Program-made: the position numbers and the translations under genes
Assembly: GCA_938005745.1 (NCBI GenBank)
Contig: CALLMM010000001.1
Coordinates: 310,001-374,000 of the forward strand
DNA length: 64,000 nucleotides
Reading direction: 5' to 3'
Source: an uncultured Chthonomonadales bacterium
GTDB lineage: Bacteria > Armatimonadota > Chthonomonadetes > Chthonomonadales > CAJBBX01
In this document: piece by piece, positions 42,645-52,071 of the stretch
Numbering within the stretch: position 1 is the stretch's first letter
Layout of the letters: every line of letters starts with the position of its first letter
The notes under the pieces: model-generated
What the model saw: the letters and a program-made list of their open reading frames with translations, nothing else
Database searches by the model: none
What the model was told of the DNA's origin: nothing

Positions 42645-43529
42645 ATGACGCTTCGTCATTTACTGATTGCCGGGCTGTTGACCGGCGTAACGATCTGGAC
42701 GCCCCGCGCCGGACTCGCGGCGGAGCCGATCCCGCAGGAGTACCGATCCGGCGGCTTCTATGTGGGCTGTCAGGCATGGACCTGGAACAACTTTACCGTC
42801 CTCGAGGCGATTGAGAAGACGGCGCAGGCGGGAGGAAAGGTGATCGAGTTCTATCCCGGTCAGCGTCTCAGCCCCGAGGAGCCGAACGTACAGTGGCACC
42901 ATGGAGCCAGTCCGGAGACGATCCAAAAGGTGAAGGAGAAGCTGGCGCAGCACGGGATCAGAGCGGTCAACTATGGCGTGGTCGGCATCTCCCGCAACGA
43001 GACGGAGGCGCGCAAGGTCTTCGAGTTTGCGAAGACGATGGGGATGCGCGCCGTCACCACCGAGTCGGTAGACGCCCTCGACACCCTCGAAAAGCTGGTC
43101 AAAGAGTACGATATCATGGTGGCGATTCACAACCACCCGCGCCAGATGAACAATCCCAACTACCGGGTCTGGGATCCCAACTATGTGCTGAGCCTGGTGA
43201 AAAACCGCGACCCGCGCATCGGAGTCTGCGCCGATACCGGTCACTGGGCGCGCTCCGGCTTGAACCCGGTCGAGTGCCTGCGGATTCTCAAAGGGCGTAT
43301 CATCAGCAGCCACCTCAAAGACCTCAACGCCATGGGTCCCGGCGCGCACGATGTGCCCTTCGGCACGGGCGTCTGCGACATTCCGGCGATCCTGGAGGAG
43401 CTGAAGCGGCAGGGATTTGAGGGCAACATCTCCGTCGAGTACGAGCATCAAATGGATCGCTCGATGCCGATGGTCGCGCAGTGCATCGGGTTTGTGCGCG
43501 GCTACGGGCTGGCGAAGCGGTGGAAATAG
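42645..43529 (+). CDS. Exported TIM-barrel sugar isomerase/epimerase
   Basis: 294 residues with GGAGG six bases before the ATG. Signal peptide (LLIAGLLTGVTIWTPRAGLA), then an AP-endonuclease-2-like barrel: YVGCQAWTWNNFTVLEAIEK, KVIEFYPGQRLS, MVAIHNHPRQMN, IGVCADTGHWARSG, ISSHLKDLN and ISVEYEHQMD. The His, Asp and Glu in these strands are the metal ligands of the superfamily. Such exported members are frequent in Planctomycetes and Armatimonadota; 3-ketosugar or inositol isomerisation has been proposed for some. The substrate is unknown. A strong GC hairpin without a T tract follows at 43535-43569. Confidence 0.85.
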   Translation: MTLRHLLIAGLLTGVTIWTPRAGLAAEPIPQEYRSGGFYVGCQAWTWNNFTVLEAIEKTAQAGGKVIEFYPGQRLSPEEPNVQWHHGASPETIQKVKEKLAQHGIRAVNYGVVGISRNETEARKVFEFAKTMGMRAVTTESVDALDTLEKLVKEYDIMVAIHNHPRQMNNPNYRVWDPNYVLSLVKNRDPRIGVCADTGHWARSGLNPVECLRILKGRIISSHLKDLNAMGPGAHDVPFGTGVCDIPAILEELKRQGFEGNISVEYEHQMDRSMPMVAQCIGFVRGYGLAKRWK

Positions 43530-43534
43530 ACGCC

Positions 43535-43569
43535 GCTGCGGGGGGCGCGTGCGACGCGCCCCCCGCAGC
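43535..43569. terminator. GC-rich hairpin, possible terminator
   Basis: Perfect 16-base-pair stem GCTGCGGGGGGCGCGT / ACGCGCCCCCCGCAGC with a 3-base loop, six bases after the stop of the epimerase gene. There is no T tract, so termination efficiency is uncertain. Confidence 0.5.
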
Positions 43570-43679
43570 CTACCTGGGCAGTCTGAAGTAGACGGACTGC
43601 CGGGCAGGCACTCTCTTCGCGTCCGTCGAACAGTGGTCCAAAAGCAGTCCCATTCTGAACGATTCTGGAGGACCGACGC

Positions 43680-46600
43680 ATGAGAAGATACCTGTCGGCG
43701 TTCTGTTTTCTCTGGATAGCCCTGCCCCTGTCTGCACAGACAAACCCGATCACCAACGGCGGCTTCGAGCAGCTGGACGCCTCCGGCTTTCCGCTGGACT
43801 GGAGCCGGGTGGGCGAAAAGGTCGAGGTCACGACGGAGGCGCACACCGGGCGGTACGCGCTGCGCTTTGAGCGCGCCAGAGGAGCCGCCGTGCCGCCGGA
43901 GGTCGGTTTGAACCGCGCCTGGCAGCCCAACAGCGGTCAACAGGGAAGTATGCTCGCCCGGACGAAAGGGGCGATCCGCTTCTGGTATAAGGTCGTCTCC
44001 GCCGACCCGGACGCTGAGATCAGCATTCAGGTGATCCCGATGAGTGCGCGCGCCTGGGAGGACACCGGCTCCGGACGGGTCATGTTCCGCATCTCTCCCG
44101 ACCTTGCCAGACAGGAGGGGTGGCGCGAGGGACGCTTCGTCTACGACCTCTCCGAGAACCCGAAGGTGAAATGGGTGCACATCGGCGTGCGGCTGACCGG
44201 CGGGTCGGCGACCCTGCTGGTGGACGATTTTGCGTATGTGGAGCGGATCGGGGCGGTGCTGCAGGTGGGGAAGGTTCATCTCTACCACGACGCCCGCCAG
44301 CCGGAGCGCGCCGCACGACTGACCGCGCAGGTCGAGAACTCCGGCGACTCCGCCTCCGACACGATCCGCGTGCGGCTGCATCCTCCGCCGGGCGTTACCG
44401 CCTCGCCGCTGGAGCGGACGCTGCCGCCGATGGCAAAGGGCGGCGCCGAGACGCTCAACTGGCAGCTTCGCGGCGCGCTGCAAACGGGCGCGATCCGCAT
44501 TGAGGCGACAGAGGGGGACGACTCTACGGACTATCTCCTGCGCCTTGCGCCGCGCATGGAGATCGTCTCGCTGCTGATCGGTCCCTCGCTCTCGCCCCCG
44601 GGCGGCGAGGCGACGGTCACCGCGACGCTGGAGAATCGGGGAACCGGCGTTGCTGAAGGAGCGCAGGCGATTCTGAGCGCGCCCGGGGGCGTCTCGCTGC
44701 TCACGGCAGCCCGCCAGGATCTCCGTCCCCTTCCCCCCGGAAGACGCGCGCGGGTCGCCTGGCGCGTGCGGATGCCGCGAGACCTGCGGGAGATGCGCTT
44801 CCGCTGCGAGGTGCGCGTGCCGGACAGGGAGCCGTTGAACGCTCACGCCGCCGCCGCTGTCACCGATGCGCTGGTGCAACCGCCGGTGAAGGTTACCGCG
44901 AGCCTGCGGATGCGCGTCGGACGCGACCGGACGGTGGGCGAGCTATGGATTCCCGGGGCGAAGTCTCCCGTCGCCCGGCTGCCGCATCTGGGAAAGGTGA
45001 CTACGCGCCTGCCGGACGGCTCGGTTCAGACGCTCTACGCCCGCATGGGCGGCGTTCGCCTCTCGCAGGGCGTCTCCGGCATGACCTCCCGGCAGCGCGA
45101 CCGGGCGGGAGGCGTCTGGACCTTCCAGGCGACGGCGACCTCCGTCTCGCCGAAGACCACCCGTCTCTCCCTCTCTGTGCGCTGTGATAAGCCGCGCACG
45201 CTCCTGGTGTTTGAGGGACCGATGCTGCTGGCGGGCGAAGGCGGCACGGCAGACCGCAAAACCGACGCGCTGTTTCCCGGTCTGGAGTGGCTGACCGCCG
45301 AGGAGGTGAGCAGCAGCGATCTCGATATCGCCGCCGGTCATCCGGACCGCCCGCGCTTCGCGCCGCACCCGCACAAAGTCACCATTCCTCTCATGGGCGT
45401 TCGCACGCCCGCCGCAACGGTGGGGCTGCTGTGGGACGTGCATCAACGCTGGGACGGAGCGCAGAACCGCCCGCAGCCGGTCTATGCCGTTCCGGATCGC
45501 CTGACCGGAGCCGCCGCGCACCGGATGGGGCTGATCGCTCCCAATGTCCTGAACGGGCTGCCCGAGAACGCGCTGCAGGCGAAGCCGGGCTACGCGCTTC
45601 CCGCCAATCGCGCCCTAACGCTGACGGCGATGCTCTACGCCGATCCCGACGCCTCCGACTCGCTGGGGGCGATGGATGAGTGGTTCCGCCGATTCGCGTC
45701 CGATCCGGTTCTGCCCGCGCCGCAGGGCAGCGACCGGGCGCAGATCGCCTGGAGCATGCAGGCGTATCTGAAGTCGCTGTGGGTCTCGCCGCAGGAGGGC
45801 TGGATGCCGTTTCTGGGCGGTCCCGCCATCTGGCGAAAACCCGCCTTCCAGCACGCCCACGCCTACGATCTCGCGCAGGCGGCGCGCCTCCTGCCGAACC
45901 ATCCGGACGCCCCGGCATGGCGCGCGCGCGTCCGCGAGGTTCTGCCGAGGATCGGGCATCCGCAGGGCGACGACCTCGGTTTCGCGTTCGGCGACCCGCT
46001 GCCGCAGATCGGCGGCAGCGCGGGACGCGCCTACCAGCTCATGGCTTCGCAGGAGAGGGACGGCTCCTGGACTTTTGATGCGGATCGGCGCGATGAGGGC
46101 GTGTTTGCGGGCATGGACTACCATCTGCTAGGACCGGACGGCGGCAAAGAGGTCGGAACCGTCGCCCGCAACGCCTATGAGATCCTGCTCTACGCCCGGC
46201 TGACCGGAGACGAAGCCGCCTATCGCGCCGGGGTCAGAGCGCTGGAGTTCATGCGCCGCTTCTCTGTGCCGCGCGCCGCGCAGGTCTGGGAGGTTCCGTT
46301 CCATACGCCCGACATTCTGGCTGCCGCCGACGCGGTGGACGCCTACCTCGAAGCCTACCGGTACACCTGCCGCAACGGTCAGAGCAACGGCGATCCGCGC
46401 TGGCTGCAAGAGGCGCAGCGATGGGCGCGCGCCGGTCTGCCGTTCGTCTATGTCTGGAACGCTCCCGGCAAGCCCTGGATGCGGTACGGCTCCATTCCGG
46501 TCTTCGGCGCGACCTGGTTTCAGGGAAGCTGGTTCGGCAACCTGGTTCAGTGGAACGGCTTGCGCTACGCCTACGCCCTGCTGAAGCTGTACGAATACGA

Positions 46601-47564
46601 TCGCACGGCGCGGTGGGGCGGTCAGACATGGCGCGATATCGCTCTGGGGCTGACCCGCAGCGCGATGTATCAGCAGTCCCGGCAGACCAGAAACCTCGCT
46701 CTCTGGCCCGACGCGCTGCATACCATCACCGGCGTCCGCGCCGACTGGGACTTTGCCCCGCGCCTGATCCTCAAAAACGTCTACACGCTGCTGGAACGGG
46801 CGGAGGAGCCGGCAACCGTCACGCTGAACGCGGACGGAAACCGGCAGATACGCCTCTCCTCCCGGGGTAGAATCGTATCGGCGCGCTGGAACGCCTCCAC
46901 GCTGAAAGCGGAGCTGCAGTATCCCCCGCAGGAGACGAACCGGATCCTGGTCGTCGGCATTACGCGCCCGGCGCGCGTTCTGGTCAACGGTCGCGTCCTG
47001 CCGCAGCGCACCGCCCGCCAGGCGATGGATGGATGGCGTTACGACGAGTCGCGGGGGATGCTGATGATACCCACGGGCGCCGGGCGGGCGTCGGTCGAGG
47101 TGCGCGGCGCGCGCCCCTTGCAGATGCAGAGTCAGTTCGGCGGCATCGCAGAGACGCTAAATTTCACCTTCGACCGGGGCGTCGAGGGCTGGATGGCTGC
47201 CAACGACATGGCGCTGCTGGAGGCGCGGCAGGGACGGCTGCAGGTGCGCGCAACGGGAGGCGATCCCTATATGATCCGATACCTGTGCCGGATCCCGGGC
47301 AGCGCGGTGCGGGAGGCGGTCATCCGGATTCGCGGCAGCGGAGACGGAGGTGGACAACTGTTCTGGACGACCCTGAACGCGCCAGAATGGAACGAGCAGA
47401 AGTCGGTGCGCTTCTCCTTCCCGACCGACGGCGCGTGGCATGAGGTCGCGATCCCCGTCGGAGACCATCCCGCATGGAAGGGGCAGATCATCTCCGCGCT
47501 GAGGCTGGACCCAGGTTCGACCCGCGGCTCCCATATCGAGATAGACTGGATACGCGGACGCTGA
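43680..47564 (+). CDS. Very large secreted multidomain protein, probable glycosidase-like
   Basis: 1294 residues. Signal peptide (YLSAFCFLWIALPLSAQ). Residues about 22-190 read as a carbohydrate-binding beta-sandwich (NPITNGGFEQLDASGFPLDW, LLVDDFAYVERIG); two CARDB/Ig-like repeats follow (LTAQVENSGDSASDTIRV; ATVTATLENRGTGVAEGAQ). A helical part (about 690-1000, for example GTVARNAYEILLYARLTGDE and WNGLRYAYALLKLYEYD) looks like an alpha/alpha toroid as in GH families acting on uronic acids. A second sandwich closes the C-terminus (TLNFTFDRGVEGWMAANDM). I cannot assign a family. It stands between sugar-enzyme genes, which supports polysaccharide breakdown. Confidence 0.65.
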   Translation: MRRYLSAFCFLWIALPLSAQTNPITNGGFEQLDASGFPLDWSRVGEKVEVTTEAHTGRYALRFERARGAAVPPEVGLNRAWQPNSGQQGSMLARTKGAIRFWYKVVSADPDAEISIQVIPMSARAWEDTGSGRVMFRISPDLARQEGWREGRFVYDLSENPKVKWVHIGVRLTGGSATLLVDDFAYVERIGAVLQVGKVHLYHDARQPERAARLTAQVENSGDSASDTIRVRLHPPPGVTASPLERTLPPMAKGGAETLNWQLRGALQTGAIRIEATEGDDSTDYLLRLAPRMEIVSLLIGPSLSPPGGEATVTATLENRGTGVAEGAQAILSAPGGVSLLTAARQDLRPLPPGRRARVAWRVRMPRDLREMRFRCEVRVPDREPLNAHAAAAVTDALVQPPVKVTASLRMRVGRDRTVGELWIPGAKSPVARLPHLGKVTTRLPDGSVQTLYARMGGVRLSQGVSGMTSRQRDRAGGVWTFQATATSVSPKTTRLSLSVRCDKPRTLLVFEGPMLLAGEGGTADRKTDALFPGLEWLTAEEVSSSDLDIAAGHPDRPRFAPHPHKVTIPLMGVRTPAATVGLLWDVHQRWDGAQNRPQPVYAVPDRLTGAAAHRMGLIAPNVLNGLPENALQAKPGYALPANRALTLTAMLYADPDASDSLGAMDEWFRRFASDPVLPAPQGSDRAQIAWSMQAYLKSLWVSPQEGWMPFLGGPAIWRKPAFQHAHAYDLAQAARLLPNHPDAPAWRARVREVLPRIGHPQGDDLGFAFGDPLPQIGGSAGRAYQLMASQERDGSWTFDADRRDEGVFAGMDYHLLGPDGGKEVGTVARNAYEILLYARLTGDEAAYRAGVRALEFMRRFSVPRAAQVWEVPFHTPDILAAADAVDAYLEAYRYTCRNGQSNGDPRWLQEAQRWARAGLPFVYVWNAPGKPWMRYGSIPVFGATWFQGSWFGNLVQWNGLRYAYALLKLYEYDRTARWGGQTWRDIALGLTRSAMYQQSRQTRNLALWPDALHTITGVRADWDFAPRLILKNVYTLLERAEEPATVTLNADGNRQIRLSSRGRIVSARWNASTLKAELQYPPQETNRILVVGITRPARVLVNGRVLPQRTARQAMDGWRYDESRGMLMIPTGAGRASVEVRGARPLQMQSQFGGIAETLNFTFDRGVEGWMAANDMALLEARQGRLQVRATGGDPYMIRYLCRIPGSAVREAVIRIRGSGDGGGQLFWTTLNAPEWNEQKSVRFSFPTDGAWHEVAIPVGDHPAWKGQIISALRLDPGSTRGSHIEIDWIRGR

Positions 47565-47585
47565 CGCCCCCCGTCTTGCGGCGGG

Positions 47586-48370
47586 CTACGCGATGGTTCC
47601 GGCAGGCGGGTAGACTTTCGTCGGATCGCTGTAGGGGTTCCCGGCGCGGTCTCTGCCCCGCGCCAGATAGATGTGAAAGTTCGGGTTCTTCTCCGGGATG
47701 AACTTCACATCGGTCGGGAAGTAGCGGATGGTCAGCGCGCTGCGCGGAAGCGTCCCCAGATTGGGCGCGGAGCCGTGAATGATCCGCGCGTCGTGGAAAG
47801 AGGCGTGATTGGGCTCCAGCACGATCTCGACCGCGCGCGTCTCGTCCATCTGATCCGCCTGCACCTCGATGGGAAATATCTGCTCGCCTGGATTGGCGAC
47901 CGGCACATAGTCCGAGTAGCCGTGCCTGTGCGTACCGGGCAGGACGCACAGGCAGCCGTTCTCCTGGGTGGAACGCTCCAGCGAGAGCGTGATGGACGCC
48001 ACGGTGATCGGCTCCAGACGCCCCTTCCAGTAGGCGGAGCCTCATGCCAGGGCACGCGCTTGCCGACCTGAGGCGGCTTCTGCAGCAGGTGGCAGGCGAA
48101 CACTCCGATGTCCGGTCCGATCAAAGGCTCTACCAGCGACAGTATCTCGTCGGCAAAGAGAAACTCAAACAGGCGGGGGTCGCTCCCGTGCGGGCAGTCT
48201 ATCAGCGAGGGGGCGACGCCTCCCGCCCTCTCTGCGTACTCGGCGAACTTGCTCGCGGAGAGCCGCTTCAGCGTTTCAAATAGCGGCGTCGGCAGGACCG
48301 GGCGCGCGATGATCAGATAGCCCTCCTCCTGGTACGCCTTCACCTGCGCTTCGGTCAGTCCCTGCGCCAT
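47586..48370 (-). pseudogene. Frameshifted phytanoyl-CoA dioxygenase (PhyH) family gene
   Basis: The N-terminal part (from ATG 48370, LTEAQVKAYQEEGYLIIARP to VGKRVPWHE) and the C-terminal part (VASITLSLERSTQENGCLCV, VLPGTHRHGYSD, ARIIHGSAPNLG, SALTIRYFP) are in different frames. Restoring one base at 48039-48040 rebuilds a single 261-residue reading with HED, the His-x-Asp iron-binding motif. The missing base lies within the Asp codon itself, so as written the iron site is destroyed. The distal His is intact in ARIIHGS. Members are Fe(II)/2-oxoglutarate oxygenases. The rest shows no decay, so recent mutation and sequencing error are both possible. Confidence 0.8.
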
Positions 48371-48433
48371 CTTTTCGCTCCTCCCGGTCGGATACTCTGG
48401 AGAGTGGTTCGCCTCCGGGGAGGAAAGCTCCTT

Positions 48434-48608
48434 CCCTGCGAGGAAGCTGCGAGAGATTGCTTCGATGCGCTCGCAATGACGGATTGGGGGCGGGTCGCGC
48501 TTGACAGGAACGGTTAATCGTCCCGGATGTCCTTGCGAGGAAGGCGGCAGGCGACCCCTACCCTGTCCTTGCGAGGAAGGCGCAAGCCGACCGGAGCAAT
48601 CTCACACC
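48434..48608. repeat. Cluster of short interspersed repeats
   Basis: TGTCCTTGCGAGGAAGGCG occurs at 48528-48546 and 48564-48582 (period 36), with a degenerate third unit beginning CTGCGAGGAAG near 48437. The stretch GAGATTGCTTC...GCTCGCAATGAC (48453-48480) matches in form the widespread extragenic palindromes ending in TTGCGAGC/GCTCGCAA. The cluster fills the gap between the PhyH gene and the DUF2961 gene; no gene is seen in it. Confidence 0.7.
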
Positions 48609-48644
48609 CGACATCCTATAAAAACATAAAACAGGAGGAGCGCG

Positions 48645-50270
48645 ATGGCGAAACAGATTCTGCGTCGGCTGGCTGTCCTGCTGGCGGGCGCGGTCTGTCT
48701 GACGGTATCCGCCGCGGCGGACGATGGATTGAGCGGGCTGGCGAAGCCGCAGGAGGGGCGCAGTATGCGCGCCACCTCCACCTTTCGCGAGGGGCGCGAC
48801 GGCAGATACGATCCGCGCGCCGCCCCGAAAGGCGACCGCGACGAGAAGAGCAACTGGGACAACTTCCGTGTCGCTCCCGGCGAGACCCACGTGCTGATGG
48901 ATGTGAAGGGACCCGGCGTCATCACCCATATCTGGATGACCTTTCTCGGTCCGGAGCCGCAGCCCTGGGCGCGCAACGGCTCCGCCAACCATCAGGAGAT
49001 GCTGCTGCGCATCTACTGGGACGGCAATCCCCGTCCGGCGGTCGAGGCGCCGGTCGGAGACTTCTTCGCCAACGCCTTCGGCAGGCGCAGCGAGGTGATC
49101 AGCCTGCCGGTGATCGTCGAGGACGCCGACTCCTACAACTGCTACTGGCATATGCCGTTCCGAAAGTCGGCGCGGGTCGAGATCGTCAACGAGAGCGACA
49201 AGCCGATCAGCCTGCTCTACTACAACATTGACTGGATCAAAAAGAAGAGTCTCCCCGCCGGCACCCCCTACTTCTACGCGCAGTACCGGCAGGAGTACCC
49301 GGTCGAGAAGGGCAAGGACTACCTGCTGCTGGAGACGAAGGGGAAGGGGCACTTTGTGGGGGCGGTGGTCTCGGTGCGCACGCGCAGCCCCTCCTGGTTC
49401 GGCGAGGGTGACGAGAAGATCTACATAGACGGCGAGACGACCCCCTCCATCTGGGGAACCGGCACGGAGGACTACTTCCTCTCCGCCTGGGGACTGAAGA
49501 AGACCAGCACGCCCTACTTCGGCGTCCCCTATTTCGATCAGTGGGGCATCGTCGGCGGGCATACCAGCGCCTATCGGTGGCATCTGACCGACCCGATCGT
49601 CTTCAACACCGGCATCAAGGTGACGCTGGAGCACTTCGGCTGGATCTCTCCCGACGAAAACCCCGACTACCGGAGCACCAGCTGGAATGAGCGGGAGGAC
49701 GACTACTCCAGCGTCGCCTTCTGGTATCAGACCGGCGCGCCGACCTTCCAGGCTCGCGCCCCCCACGCCCGCGAGCGGCGGCTTCCGAGCCTGGAGCGCG
49801 TCATCGCCTACGCCCGCGACGCGCATACGCACGGCGAGGGGCGCGCCATCCCGCAGACGCTCTCCCTCTACGACGGTCCGCAGATCCTCTACATGCCGGA
49901 GAAGCCGGAGGGAGCCTGGCTGGAGATCCCCTTCGAGGTGAAGACGAAAGAGCCGCTGCGCCTGCTGCTGAACATGACCCGCTCCTACGACTTCGGGCAG
50001 TATCAGGTCTACCTCAACGGCGTGAAGATCGGCGAACCGCTCGACCTCTACAGCGCGGAGATCGTCAACCAGGAGTATCATCTGCTGGACTTCTGGCCCG
50101 ATCCCGGCAGATATACGCTGCGGCTGGAGTGCGTCGGCAAGAGTCCGCTCTCGCGGGGCTGCTATCTGGGGATCGAGTCGGCGCGGCTGCGGGAGCGTCG
50201 CCCGCGCGTGCGCGAGTACGGGCACGATAAGGACAGAGACTGGAGGACGAAGCCGACGCTCTACAACTGA
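48645..50270 (+). CDS. Secreted DUF2961 (GH172-like) glycosidase
   Basis: 541 residues, GGAGG before the ATG. Signal peptide (LAVLLAGAVCLTVSAAA). The DUF2961 core shows VLMDVKGPGVITHIWMT, MLLRIYWDGNPRPAVEAPVG, FFANAFG, CYWHMPF and the paired acidic motifs GEGDEKIYIDGE (Glu254) and GTGTEDYFLSAWG (Glu275) that carry the catalytic residues in the family. DUF2961 was founded as GH172, which includes alpha-D-fructofuranosidase/difructose-dianhydride enzymes and D-arabinofuranosidases. The C-terminal sandwich (LLLNMTRSYDFGQYQVYLNG) is typical of longer members. Substrate unknown; likely acts on furanosides outside the cell. Confidence 0.88.
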   Translation: MAKQILRRLAVLLAGAVCLTVSAAADDGLSGLAKPQEGRSMRATSTFREGRDGRYDPRAAPKGDRDEKSNWDNFRVAPGETHVLMDVKGPGVITHIWMTFLGPEPQPWARNGSANHQEMLLRIYWDGNPRPAVEAPVGDFFANAFGRRSEVISLPVIVEDADSYNCYWHMPFRKSARVEIVNESDKPISLLYYNIDWIKKKSLPAGTPYFYAQYRQEYPVEKGKDYLLLETKGKGHFVGAVVSVRTRSPSWFGEGDEKIYIDGETTPSIWGTGTEDYFLSAWGLKKTSTPYFGVPYFDQWGIVGGHTSAYRWHLTDPIVFNTGIKVTLEHFGWISPDENPDYRSTSWNEREDDYSSVAFWYQTGAPTFQARAPHARERRLPSLERVIAYARDAHTHGEGRAIPQTLSLYDGPQILYMPEKPEGAWLEIPFEVKTKEPLRLLLNMTRSYDFGQYQVYLNGVKIGEPLDLYSAEIVNQEYHLLDFWPDPGRYTLRLECVGKSPLSRGCYLGIESARLRERRPRVREYGHDKDRDWRTKPTLYN

Positions 50271-50581
50271 CGGAGCGGGTCCGCGCGGCGCGCCCCCTGC
50301 GCGCGGACCTGCCCTCTTCCCCAAACACCTCTCATCCGACCGTTACCACCGTCTCTCGCAGAGCCGCGCGCCGCTCTATGATCGTGTCTCCCGCCCCGGC
50401 ATCCCCCCTCCCGTAGAAACCGGACATTTTTTGCAATAACAATAAATAATAAATTAACAGTTATTTAATATCGCCTTTAAAGCATCTTAACATATGCAAG
50501 ACAGAATGATCGTAGCTCTAGGGGCGGTCGAGAACATAAACTCTAGGCTATATGTGCCCAAACGTAAGAGGAGGTTTACCC
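50271..50581 (+). promoter_or_regulatory. Intergenic region with hairpin and AT-rich promoter zone
   Basis: A 10-base-pair hairpin GGTCCGCGCG/CGCGCGGACC (50278-50309) probably ends the DUF2961 transcript although it lacks a T tract. From 50425 to 50500 the sequence becomes strikingly AT-rich. CTCTAGG is repeated at about 50515 and 50541, and TATATG lies about 30 bases before the start of the DUF1559 gene, whose ribosome-binding site GGAGG is at 7-base spacing. No gene seen. Confidence 0.45.
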
Positions 50582-51508
50582 ATGCGTTCAAGAGCTTTTA
50601 CGCTGATCGAGCTGCTTGTGGTGATCGCTATTATTGCGATTCTCGCAGCAATTCTCTTCCCGGTCTTCGCGCAGGCAAGAGAGTCGGCGCGTCAGGCGAC
50701 CTGCATCTCCAACGAGAAGCAGATGGGTTTGGGAATTATGATGTATGTGCAGGACTATGACGAGACCTATCCGATGGCCTACTACTACATCAACGGCGCG
50801 ACCAGCAAGAACGGCTATGTGCAGTGGACCGGTCTGGTCGACCCTTATGTTAAGCAGTTGAAGGGCAACACGAGCATCTGGGTCTGCCCCAGCCATCCGC
50901 TGCGGGGCTTCGCTCCCACGAACTTCACCGACAATAATGCGCCAGCCGGCCAAATACCCCAGACACCTGGTGTGCAGGACATTCAGGCGTCTCGCATGAG
51001 CTATATCTGCAACGAGCTGATCATGCCCCGCAAAAAGTACGCGGCGGTTCCGCAGAATGTGGTCATGCAGGCGGCGGTAGATGTGCCAGCGGAGGTGATC
51101 GCAGTGGCAGAGATCACCGATGTGCTTGGCGCGCTGAACGACACCTCGCCTACCGGAGGGGCCGCCATAAAGTCGCATCGTCCTACCAACGGCGTGACGG
51201 ATAACGGCTCTGTCTATGATGGGGAGGCAGGGGTGCTTGGACCAGTCTACGCTCTGACCGTTGAGCAGGCATGGAGCGCCATCCTTTACGCTCGCGCCAA
51301 CAATAACGCCGGCGGGCAGCACCATATTGCCTACATCAGTCCGGATCGACATAAGCAGGGCGCCTGCTACGTCTTCGCCGACGGGCACGTGAAGTGGTAT
51401 CGTTTAGAGCAGACGCTCAACCCCGCCCGGTTCCTGTGGGGTAAGCGAGCCTATGCCGCCGGAGGCATGGCCGTCTATGATCCAGCGACTGGGCTGCCTG
51501 TGCAGTAG
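50582..51508 (+). CDS. DUF1559-type protein with prepilin N-terminus
   Basis: 308 residues from the ATG at 50582 (GGAGG seven bases upstream). The type III leader [20 protein letters not shown] has the cleavage site before Phe6 and the pilin Glu at position 10, so it should be processed by prepilin peptidase and assembled by type IV pilus/type II secretion machinery. The following [20 protein letters not shown] and the C-terminal [17 protein letters not shown] are landmarks of the DUF1559/H-X9-DG family, hugely expanded in Planctomycetes and Armatimonadota. Role unknown. Flanked by its own terminator, so monocistronic. Confidence 0.92.
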   Translation: MRSRAFTLIELLVVIAIIAILAAILFPVFAQARESARQATCISNEKQMGLGIMMYVQDYDETYPMAYYYINGATSKNGYVQWTGLVDPYVKQLKGNTSIWVCPSHPLRGFAPTNFTDNNAPAGQIPQTPGVQDIQASRMSYICNELIMPRKKYAAVPQNVVMQAAVDVPAEVIAVAEITDVLGALNDTSPTGGAAIKSHRPTNGVTDNGSVYDGEAGVLGPVYALTVEQAWSAILYARANNNAGGQHHIAYISPDRHKQGACYVFADGHVKWYRLEQTLNPARFLWGKRAYAAGGMAVYDPATGLPVQ

Positions 51509-51534
51509 GCTGCGATCGGAGCAGACAAGCGCTG

Positions 51535-51578
51535 AGAGGGAAGGGAGACGGCAGAGCCGTCTCCCTTCCCTCTTTCTT
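51535..51578 (+). terminator. Strong rho-independent terminator
   Basis: Perfect 18-base-pair stem AGAGGGAAGGGAGACGGC / GCCGTCTCCCTTCCCTCT with a 3-base loop, then TTCTT. Confidence 0.88.
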
Positions 51579-51620
51579 GAGGTATACTACAGGTCACGCG
51601 GACAGCGAGAGAGGGTATGG

Positions 51621-52025
51621 ATGACGGAAACACCGACGCGTGTGCTGCTTGTGAACGACGATCTGCTCTTTTCGGCGCGCATTCTCAGCGTCCTCCGGCA
51701 GAACGGTTATCTGCCGGAGACCGCCTCCACGCCGCAGCAGGCTCTGGAGAAGGCGGCAGATCTCTCCCCCGCGCTGGTGATCCTGAATCTGGGATCGGAG
51801 CGGCTGGGCGGGCTGGAGACCCTGCGACGCCTCAAGTCGGAGGCGGGCGCGCCCCGTGTGCTGGCATTTCTCTCTCACGTGCGCATCCCGCAGATACGCG
51901 CCGCCGCGCTGGAGGCGGGCGCCGATAAGCTGTGTCCCAACTCGGCGGTATCGCTGCGGCTGTCCACGCTGATCCAGCAGGTGATGGAAGGAACCGGCGA
52001 GAAGGTCGTGGAAGAGCAGGAGTAG
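51621..52025 (+). CDS. Stand-alone pseudo-receiver domain protein
   Basis: 134 residues from the ATG at 51621 (GAGGG five bases upstream). Receiver fold with the acidic pair in VLLVNDDLLF and the alternating beta/alpha pattern through EAGADKLCPNSA, but the phospho-acceptor Asp is replaced by Asn (ALVILNLGSERLGG). The usual conserved Lys of beta-5 is also not in place (CPNS instead of xKP). It therefore cannot be phosphorylated in the standard way and is probably a phosphorylation-independent adaptor. No output domain. 46 bases before the next secreted-protein gene, which may be cotranscribed. Confidence 0.8.
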   Translation: MTETPTRVLLVNDDLLFSARILSVLRQNGYLPETASTPQQALEKAADLSPALVILNLGSERLGGLETLRRLKSEAGAPRVLAFLSHVRIPQIRAAALEAGADKLCPNSAVSLRLSTLIQQVMEGTGEKVVEEQE

Positions 52026-52071
52026 ACCGCCGTTGCGGGAGAGCCGTGCCGCCCGCAGAAAGAGCCTGTTC

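Noticed and set aside
48528-48582. CRISPR-like repeats
   Set aside because: Only two exact 19-base units with a 17-base gap and no cas genes; matches an extragenic repeat family better.
50424-50444. Sigma-54-like site before the DUF1559 gene
   Set aside because: TTGCA is present, but GG and GC are nine rather than ten bases apart and the CAC of the -24 box is missing.
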